Source: REEB48 sp964355085
GTDB lineage: Bacteria > Patescibacteriota > Minisyncoccia > UBA6257 > 02-FULL-45-10c
Assembly (NCBI GenBank): GCA_964355085.1
Contig: CAYHBW010000024.1
Coordinates: forward strand, 1-12,562
DNA length: 12,562 nt
Direction of reading: 5' to 3'
The notes under the pieces are model-generated. The model saw only the letters and a list, made by a program, of their open reading frames with translations, did no database searches and had not been told where the DNA came from. How positions within the stretch are numbered: the stretch's first letter is position 1; every line of letters starts with the position of its first letter. This document shows, one piece after another, positions 5,531-9,582 of the stretch. Made by a program: the position numbers and the translations under genes.

Positions 5531-6553
5531 ATGAAACTAAGGGAAAATATCGTAATAATCCTGATGACCATGGCCAGTCTCGGCATCGCTTTTTTATTTT
5601 TCCTTTTAAGCGCTGTCTCCGGCGGTCCGGATTATCGCGCTTTTGATATCCAAAGCGGAATGGGTTTTCGCGGGATTTCCGAGAAGCTTTATGATGAAGG
5701 ATTCATCCGATCCCCCAGGATTTTCATGGTTTATGGCGCCTTGACCGGCGCGGCTCATCAGCTTAAGCCGGGAAGTTATCTGATCAGCTCTGGCTCGAGT
5801 ACTCCTTCCATACTTAATATCATCGAAAAAGGCCCCACAATAGATGAAGAAATAACATTTCCTGAAGGAATGACCTTGAAAGATATGGATTCAGTTCTTG
5901 CGCGCCGGGGCATACTTCCAAGTGGAAGTATTTCCCGGGTTTCATTGAAGAATCTGAAAGAAAAATATCCTTTTCTTGCAGGTGTGCGAAATCTGGAGGG
6001 ATTTTTGTTTCCTGATACATACCGTTTTTATAAACAAGGAGAAGCCAGGATGGTTGTGGAGAAAATTCTGGATAATTTTTCTACAAAAGCTCAACCGCTT
6101 TTAAAAGAGTGCCAAGGGTCAGGTATCAGGTGCCAGGGACTGAATGAGAATGAAATTCTCACCGTCGCTTCCCTTTTGGAAAAAGAGGCCCCGCTTTATC
6201 GCGATAAGCAAATGATAGCGGGAATCATTTATAAAAGAATGCAGTTGGGGATGGCGCTTCAGATTGATGCGACAATAACTTATGCGAAATGTCTCGGATA
6301 TTTCATGACTTGCGAAGACCCGAAAGTTTACCGGAAGGATCTGGAATTCGATTCTCCGTATAATACCTATTCGCATAACGAACTTCCGCCCGGTCCGATA
6401 GGGAATCCGGGGCTGGATTCCATTAAAGCGGCGCTTAATCCGATTAAATCCGATTACCTGTATTATTTGTCTGATCCGAAAACCAAGAAGACAATTTTCA
6501 GCAGAACCTTAGAGGAACACATAGACAATAGGGCAAAGTATTTGGGCGTTTAA
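5531..6553 (+). CDS. mltG: MltG, endolytic peptidoglycan transglycosylase
   Basis: MltG (YceG-like) is a membrane-anchored lytic transglycosylase that cuts nascent glycan strands and is thought to set their length. The 340-aa protein has one N-terminal membrane span (residues about 8-30) followed by the LysM-like and catalytic YceG regions. Family motifs are clear: LEGFLFPDTYRF (155-166); ASLLEKEA (213-220), which holds the catalytic Glu matching E. coli E218, probably E219 here; LQIDATITYA (243-252); and YNTYSHNELPPGPIGNPGLDSIKAALNP (277-304). A short repeat-like insertion adds CQGSGIRCQG at 194-203. There is no Shine-Dalgarno site at ATG 5531. It follows rodA in the same direction after a repeat, so the two wall genes may be co-expressed. 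Confidence 0.95.
   Translation: MKLRENIVIILMTMASLGIAFLFFLLSAVSGGPDYRAFDIQSGMGFRGISEKLYDEGFIRSPRIFMVYGALTGAAHQLKPGSYLISSGSSTPSILNIIEKGPTIDEEITFPEGMTLKDMDSVLARRGILPSGSISRVSLKNLKEKYPFLAGVRNLEGFLFPDTYRFYKQGEARMVVEKILDNFSTKAQPLLKECQGSGIRCQGLNENEILTVASLLEKEAPLYRDKQMIAGIIYKRMQLGMALQIDATITYAKCLGYFMTCEDPKVYRKDLEFDSPYNTYSHNELPPGPIGNPGLDSIKAALNPIKSDYLYYLSDPKTKKTIFSRTLEEHIDNRAKYLGV
6111..6140 (+). repeat. Short in-frame repeat insertion within mltG
   Basis: GTGCCAAGGG and GTGCCAGGGA, separated by CAGGTATCAG-like units, form a small imperfect direct repeat in frame. It encodes a Cys/Gly/Gln-rich stretch just before the catalytic motif. It looks like a dispersed repeat tolerated in a surface loop. Confidence 0.4.
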
Positions 6554-6560
6554 TCGCTAT

Positions 6561-6590
6561 TTGACAAATTAGCATAAAGCATGCTATAAT
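6561..6590 (+). promoter_or_regulatory. Strong consensus promoter of the DGR target gene
   Basis: Perfect TTGACA (6561-6566), 18-bp spacer, perfect TATAAT (6585-6590); the only double-consensus promoter in the window. The start point should be near 6597, giving a ~108-nt leader. The leader contains a hairpin, CCGAGT/ACTCGG (6613-6627). Confidence 0.85.
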
Positions 6591-6704
6591 ATAAAATAAT
6601 CGAGGGTTGCAACCGAGTTAGACTCGGCGACGAGATCCCGATATTTGCACCTTGAAGGCGAGCCTTGGTCCCGCGTATGGGAGAGGGGCGAGCTGGAGGC
6701 AGTC

Positions 6705-7322
6705 ATGGCCAAGAAAGATGTGTCGTCAATCGAGAGTGGCATGGGCGTCGGGATTTCCATCCTGACGGCCCTGCTGAAGAAGGCGAAGGAGCGGGGTCTG
6801 CCCGAGGGGGCGGTTCATAAGCTCGCGACGCCGGAGGGCGAGGCGCTCATCGGAAAATTCGTGGACATGCTCGCGGAAGCAAGCGGTTCCACGAACCCTA
6901 CCTTCCCCTTGAGGGTCAACTACGACCTCTCGGTGGAATCCCTGGTAATCAACGGGAAGTACGACTGGAAGAACGACGCCATCACCGGCAAGAACTTCCC
7001 GACGACCCGCAAAGGCGAAGTCGACCTGGTCCTCGAACTCGTGCACTTCAACAAGGTACTCACCTCGGAAGAAGCGCTCAAGGAACTGGACAAGATGGGC
7101 TACCGCCCGGCCGAGCTGCATGAGCTCCTGACTTTCGGGGAGAAATACCCCGACATCCAGAGACAGTTCCCGGTCTTCGCGCTGGGTTCGCTCTTGCGGC
7201 TCTGGGATGACGATCGCCACGTGCCGTGCCTCCTCAGGTTCGGCGGCGGGCGCGATCTGTATCTGCGCTACTTCAGCGTTAGGTGGGGCGAGGACTGTCG
7301 GTTCGCGGCGGTTCGCAAGTAG
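6705..7322 (+). CDS. DGR target protein with C-terminal variable lectin-like domain
   Basis: This 205-aa protein is the one diversified by the retroelement. ATG 6705 is chosen over TTG 6645 because GGAGG (6695-6699) lies 5 nt upstream. Residues 1-60 are helical and charged. Residues about 68-160 form a conserved-looking domain (VNYDLSVESLVINGKYDW; LDKMGYRPAELHELL; FGEKYPDIQRQFPV) that I associate with DGR targets of Candidate Phyla Radiation bacteria. Residues 161-205 are the variable repeat, ending CRFAAVRK as in C-type-lectin/formylglycine-enzyme-like variable domains. Thirteen residues differ from the template-encoded ones: 166, 168, 170, 172, 175, 177, 179, 182, 186, 188, 192, 195 and 197. 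No signal peptide or membrane span is visible, so export or a cytoplasmic role is open. Ligand unknown. GC content (about 57% over three sampled lines) is well above that of the RT gene. Confidence 0.9.
   Translation: MAKKDVSSIESGMGVGISILTALLKKAKERGLPEGAVHKLATPEGEALIGKFVDMLAEASGSTNPTFPLRVNYDLSVESLVINGKYDWKNDAITGKNFPTTRKGEVDLVLELVHFNKVLTSEEALKELDKMGYRPAELHELLTFGEKYPDIQRQFPVFALGSLLRLWDDDRHVPCLLRFGGGRDLYLRYFSVRWGEDCRFAAVRK
7185..7320 (+). repeat. DGR variable repeat (VR)
   Basis: This 136-nt copy matches 7569-7704 without gaps. There are 19 mismatches, and every one falls where the template has A (changed to G, C or T). No other base differs. The first 15 and last 27 positions (7294-7320) are invariant; the latter should include the initiation-of-mutagenic-homing site. 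VR ends within the target gene's TAG stop. Confidence 0.97.
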
Positions 7323-7336
7323 GGTCTCTCGGACCC
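7322..7336. other. Small hairpin directly after VR
   Basis: GGGTC (7322-7326) pairs with GACCC (7332-7336) around TCTCG. It begins at the last base of the target stop codon. In phage BPP-1 a hairpin or cruciform just downstream of VR aids target recognition; a similar role here is inferred from position. Confidence 0.45.
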
Positions 7337-7346
7337 TTGGGCATTT

Positions 7347-7380
7347 CCGCCCCGACTTCGGTCGGGGCGGTTTTCTTTTT
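7347..7380 (+). terminator. Intrinsic terminator of the target gene
   Basis: A 10-bp stem, CCGCCCCGAC (7347-7356) with GTCGGGGCGG (7361-7370), closed by a TTCG tetraloop and followed by TTTTCTTTTT. It separates the target transcript from the template RNA. Confidence 0.95.
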
Positions 7381-7446
7381 AGGAAATGATTTATGATAAA
7401 ATTAAATTGGAAAGTAAATTGTGATCACGGCTACGGCTTTGAATCG

Positions 7447-7476
7447 TTGAAATCCTGAAACAAAAATAAATATACT
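7447..7476 (+). promoter_or_regulatory. Candidate promoter of the template RNA
   Basis: TTGAAA (7447-7452), 18-bp spacer, TATACT (7471-7476). Start point near 7483. The 18-bp spacer is the same as in the target gene's promoter. TATGAT at 7392-7397 is a weaker alternative. Confidence 0.5.
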
Positions 7477-7568
7477 TGGTACAAGATATTAGGGTATTTC
7501 AGATACCGAATACGATTCAACCCAAAGAGAATTCAATGGGCGGTGGCGCGGATGATATCTTGTGCAAT

Positions 7569-7704
7569 GGTTCGCTCTTGCGGAACTGGAATGACAATCG
7601 CAACGTGCCGTACCTCAACAGGAACGGCGGCGAGCGCGATCTGAATCTGAACTACTTCAGCAATAGGTGGAACGAGAACTGTCGGTTCGCGGCGGTTCGC
7701 AAGT
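7569..7704 (+). repeat. DGR template repeat (TR)
   Basis: The invariant 136-nt template. In the VR frame it carries 11 AAY (Asn) codons, all of which are changed in VR. AAY codons mutated at the A positions can encode 15 amino acids and never a stop, so the template is tuned for safe diversity. About 31 adenines lie in the variable span and 19 differ from VR. The heptamer GGTTCGC occurs at the start (7569) and twice at the end (7684, 7694). Confidence 0.97.
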
Positions 7705-7712
7705 TTTTTATT

Positions 7713-7737
7713 CTCCGGCATTATGCCGGAGTTTTTT
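7713..7737 (+). terminator. Intrinsic terminator directly after TR
   Basis: CTCCGGCA (7713-7720) pairs with TGCCGGAG (7724-7731), loop TTA, then six T. The loop is also the stop codon of avd on the other strand. Only the plus strand has a T run, so it should end the template RNA. Confidence 0.88.
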
Positions 7738-8065
7738 CTTGTATTTGTTTTTTCCAGCCCCCGAGCATTTTTCCAATGGAATCCAATAGTTTGGAAATAT
7801 GAATATATTTTTTATTATCCAGTATTTTTATTTCCCATGAAACTTTAAGGAAAAATTTAAGCAGATCAAATTTGGCAGAAGCCTTTTGAATGGACTCGAT
7901 TTTTTCCTTTCCCATTGAATAGCTGGTTATAAAAATCAGCTCAAGTACTTCTGAAAATAATGCATCAATTTTAAGGCAAAGTGTATAGCGCGATGTTATC
8001 GGAAAATTCGGAAGAAACTCCTGCCAGATTTTATATACTGCAATCAATTTCTGAATGATCGGCAA
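7721..8065 (-). CDS. avd: Avd, DGR accessory variability determinant (four-helix bundle)
   Basis: This 114-aa protein resembles Avd of the S23/four-helix-bundle family. Avd binds the reverse transcriptase and template RNA as a basic multimer and is needed for mutagenic cDNA synthesis. Family features are an N-terminal LPIIQK-like start, helix 1 (IQKLIAVYKIWQEFLP), a TSRYTL turn, three further amphipathic helices (KIDALFSEVLELIFI; KFDLLKFFLKVSWEI; KKYIHISKLLDSIGKMLGGWKKQ), and an excess of Lys. The start is TTG at 8065: the frame is open upstream to a stop at 8108-8110 but contains no ATG or GTG. Its stop codon lies in the loop of the template terminator. It runs opposite to RT, with starts 56 bp apart, so it is not co-transcribed with RT or target. 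Confidence 0.85.
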   Translation of the reverse strand: MPIIQKLIAVYKIWQEFLPNFPITSRYTLCLKIDALFSEVLELIFITSYSMGKEKIESIQKASAKFDLLKFFLKVSWEIKILDNKKYIHISKLLDSIGKMLGGWKKQIQEKTPA

Positions 8066-8108
8066 ATCAAAATTCCGCCGGGGGGGGTACTTCCCTGGAT
8101 GTTTCTGT

Positions 8109-8114
8109 TAGAAT
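8109..8114 (+). promoter_or_regulatory. -10 box of the RT gene, possibly leaderless
   Basis: TAGAAT ends 7 bp before the RT ATG (8122). No Shine-Dalgarno site precedes the ATG. No good -35; the position where one would lie holds a run of eight G (8080-8087). Confidence 0.3.
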
Positions 8115-8121
8115 TGTCGTT

Positions 8122-9111
8122 ATGCGGAAACAATTGATTCATACATTTGAAGATATCATAAATATAGAGAATTTACTTGAAGCTTGGAAAGAATTTGTCA
8201 GTGGAAAGCGGAAGAAAGCGGATGTCCAGGAATTCTCTTTCCGCCTCATGGACAATATCCTTTCTCTCCATGACGATCTCCGTAATTACAACTATATCCA
8301 TGGCGGTTACCAGGCCTTTAATATCTGCGACCCCAAACCGCGGAATATCCATAAAGCGACTGTCCGCGACCGCCTTTTGCATCATGCGATATACAGAATA
8401 CTCTATCCGTTTTTTGATAAAACATTCATCGCTGACTCATATTCTTGTCGGATAGACAAAGGGACTCATAGAGCAATCAATCGTTTCCGCTCTTTCGGAT
8501 ATAAGGTGAGTAAAAACAATACGAAAACCTGCTGGATATTAAAGTGCGATATCAGAAAATTCTTTGCGAATATCGACCACGGTATTTTAAAAAACATCCT
8601 CAAAGCATATATTCCTGACAAAGATATTCTTTGGCTATTAGACAGAGTTATTGATAGTTTTTCCACAAAGCCGGATGTAGGCCTGCCGCTCGGCAACCTC
8701 ACTTCTCAACTCTTGGTTAATATCTATATGAATAAATTTGATCAGTTTATGAAGCATAAATTAAAAATTAAATATTATATCCGCTATGCCGATGACTTTG
8801 TGATTTTATCGGAACAAAAAGAATCACTTGATTACTTGCTCTTAAAGATAAGAGCGTTTCTTTTTGAAAAACTTGCGCTGGAATTGCATCCGGATAAAGT
8901 TTCCATTGAAACCATCGCCTCCGGCGTTGATTTTCTTGGGTGGGTCAATTTCCCCGATCATCGTGTATTGCGGACAGTGACAAAGCGGAGGATGGTGAAA
9001 AGGATTCAAGAACATCCTACGGAGGGAACCATCAATTCTTATCTGGGACTATTGGGGCATGGGAATGCGAAAAAGCTCAGTGCCCCACTAAGGCGAATCT
9101 ATCGCTCTTAA
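8122..9111 (+). CDS. DGR reverse transcriptase
   Basis: This 329-aa enzyme copies the template RNA into adenine-mutated cDNA. RT motifs appear in order: VRDRLLHHAIYRIL (81-94); catalytic motif A, KCDIRKFFANIDH (141-153) with D143; GLPLGNLTSQLLVNIY (187-202), the GxxxSQ form typical of DGR enzymes rather than the SP form of group II introns; the YADD box (222-225); and FLGW (271-274). The C-terminus (INSYLGLLGHGNAKKL) is a short thumb, and no maturase or endonuclease domain follows, so it is not a group II intron. Length is normal for a DGR RT and the frame is intact. It lies downstream of TR and avd and is divergent from avd. A/T content is higher than in the target gene. Confidence 0.96.
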   Translation: MRKQLIHTFEDIINIENLLEAWKEFVSGKRKKADVQEFSFRLMDNILSLHDDLRNYNYIHGGYQAFNICDPKPRNIHKATVRDRLLHHAIYRILYPFFDKTFIADSYSCRIDKGTHRAINRFRSFGYKVSKNNTKTCWILKCDIRKFFANIDHGILKNILKAYIPDKDILWLLDRVIDSFSTKPDVGLPLGNLTSQLLVNIYMNKFDQFMKHKLKIKYYIRYADDFVILSEQKESLDYLLLKIRAFLFEKLALELHPDKVSIETIASGVDFLGWVNFPDHRVLRTVTKRRMVKRIQEHPTEGTINSYLGLLGHGNAKKLSAPLRRIYRS

Positions 9112-9231
9112 TCTCACTGCTAACTGTTCTCTGCTGTATTTACTATTAAGCGAGGGTGTCTTTTGTCGGGAAACTGCCTGCGGGAATTTTATCTACTAGG
9201 CGAAGCTATTATTTCTAAAGAAGCTGTCGGA

Positions 9232-9274
9232 GGACTGATTAGCTCGGTGTCCCGCTTGCGGGACTAATCAGTCC
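9232..9274. repeat. Long nested palindrome downstream of RT
   Basis: GGACTGATTAG (9232-9242) pairs with CTAATCAGTCC (9264-9274), an 11-bp perfect stem. Inside, TCCCGC (9250-9255) pairs with GCGGGA (9258-9263). CTCGG (9243-9247) and CCGAG (9273-9277) allow a competing fold. No T run follows. It resembles a dispersed intergenic palindrome. Confidence 0.65.
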
Positions 9275-9288
9275 GAGACGCAGTGCCG

Positions 9289-9311
9289 CAGATTTCCGCC
9301 GGAGAAATCTG
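9289..9311. repeat. Second hairpin downstream of RT
   Basis: CAGATTTC (9289-9296) pairs with GAAATCTG (9304-9311) around CGCCGGA. It follows the 9232-9274 palindrome at 14 bp. Confidence 0.55.
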
Positions 9312-9346
9312 ACGGCCGGTTCTTTGGAAATGAATAGCGAGCCCTA

Positions 9347-9374
9347 TTGACTTTTGAATTGGTTCTGATATAAT
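9347..9374 (+). promoter_or_regulatory. Promoter of rpoB
   Basis: TTGACT (9347-9352), 16-bp spacer, TATAAT (9369-9374). Start point near 9381, leaving a leader of about 200 nt. Confidence 0.7.
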
Positions 9375-9380
9375 ATTATT

Positions 9381-9582
9381 TACATGTTTTTTTAATACCC
9401 AAACAGTCCTTAAAGCACGGAACGGGTTTTTTATTTTGCTTTTAACGATAATTTTGATACCTGCCTGCTCTCCAGTCAAAAAACAGGGCATCCGGCGGAT
9501 ATCGGTCAAGAATTATCCATAAAAAATTTCAATAATAATTAATTTTTCTAAGAATTCTTTTAAAAAGAATTCATCGACGCGC
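9381..9582 (+). promoter_or_regulatory. rpoB 5' leader ending in a 21-nt palindrome
   Basis: The leader is A/T rich. It begins with a minimal ORF, ATG-TTT-TTT-TAA at 9384-9395. A weak pairing (ACCC at about 9396 with GGGT before a T run near 9430) might attenuate transcription. Just before rpoB, GAATTCTTTT (9552-9561) is the inverted complement of AAAAGAATTC (9563-9572), 10 bp from the ATG. There is no Shine-Dalgarno site. A control role is an inference. Confidence 0.4.

Larger units (their letters stand above)
7479..7737 (+). ncRNA. DGR template RNA with structured leader
   Basis: The likely transcript runs from about 7483 to the terminator at 7713-7737. Directly before TR, 7479-7491 (GTACAAGATATTA) pairs with 7553-7565 to form a 13-bp stem with two wobbles, enclosing the hairpin GGTAT/ATACC (7493-7507). 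If transcription starts at 7483 or later the outermost pairs are lost. TR follows four bases after the stem. The RNA should be bound by RT and Avd and copied with errors at adenines. Its ends are inferred. Confidence 0.6.
9112..9346. other. Non-coding gap after the RT gene
   Basis: No convincing ORF, tRNA or intrinsic terminator is visible here apart from the two hairpins listed separately. The section up to about 9230 holds no clear structure. It may mark the right edge of the DGR cassette. Confidence 0.5.

Noticed and set aside
6726..7220. 164-aa minus-strand ORF over the target gene
   Set aside because: Shadow of the GC-rich target gene, which has a promoter, ribosome binding site and VR frame on the plus strand.
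7393..7458. 21-codon small ORF (MIKLNWKVNC...) between the target terminator and TR, with AGGA upstream
   Set aside because: Very short, no recognisable similarity, and it ends inside the candidate template RNA promoter; chance ORF is the simpler reading.
7185..7704. VR/TR pair as an ordinary gene duplication with a pseudogene remnant
   Set aside because: Ordinary divergence would not confine all 19 differences to adenines of one copy while leaving every other base identical.
7476..7802. 108-aa plus-strand ORF spanning TR and its terminator
   Set aside because: Its open frame comes from TR copying the target's coding frame. It runs through the terminator and over avd, lacks a ribosome binding site, and TR acts as an RNA template.
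8122..9111. RT as part of a group II intron or retron
   Set aside because: It has the GNLTSQ form and no maturase or HNH region. A matching adenine-specific TR/VR pair is present, and no group II domain V or retron RNA was seen.
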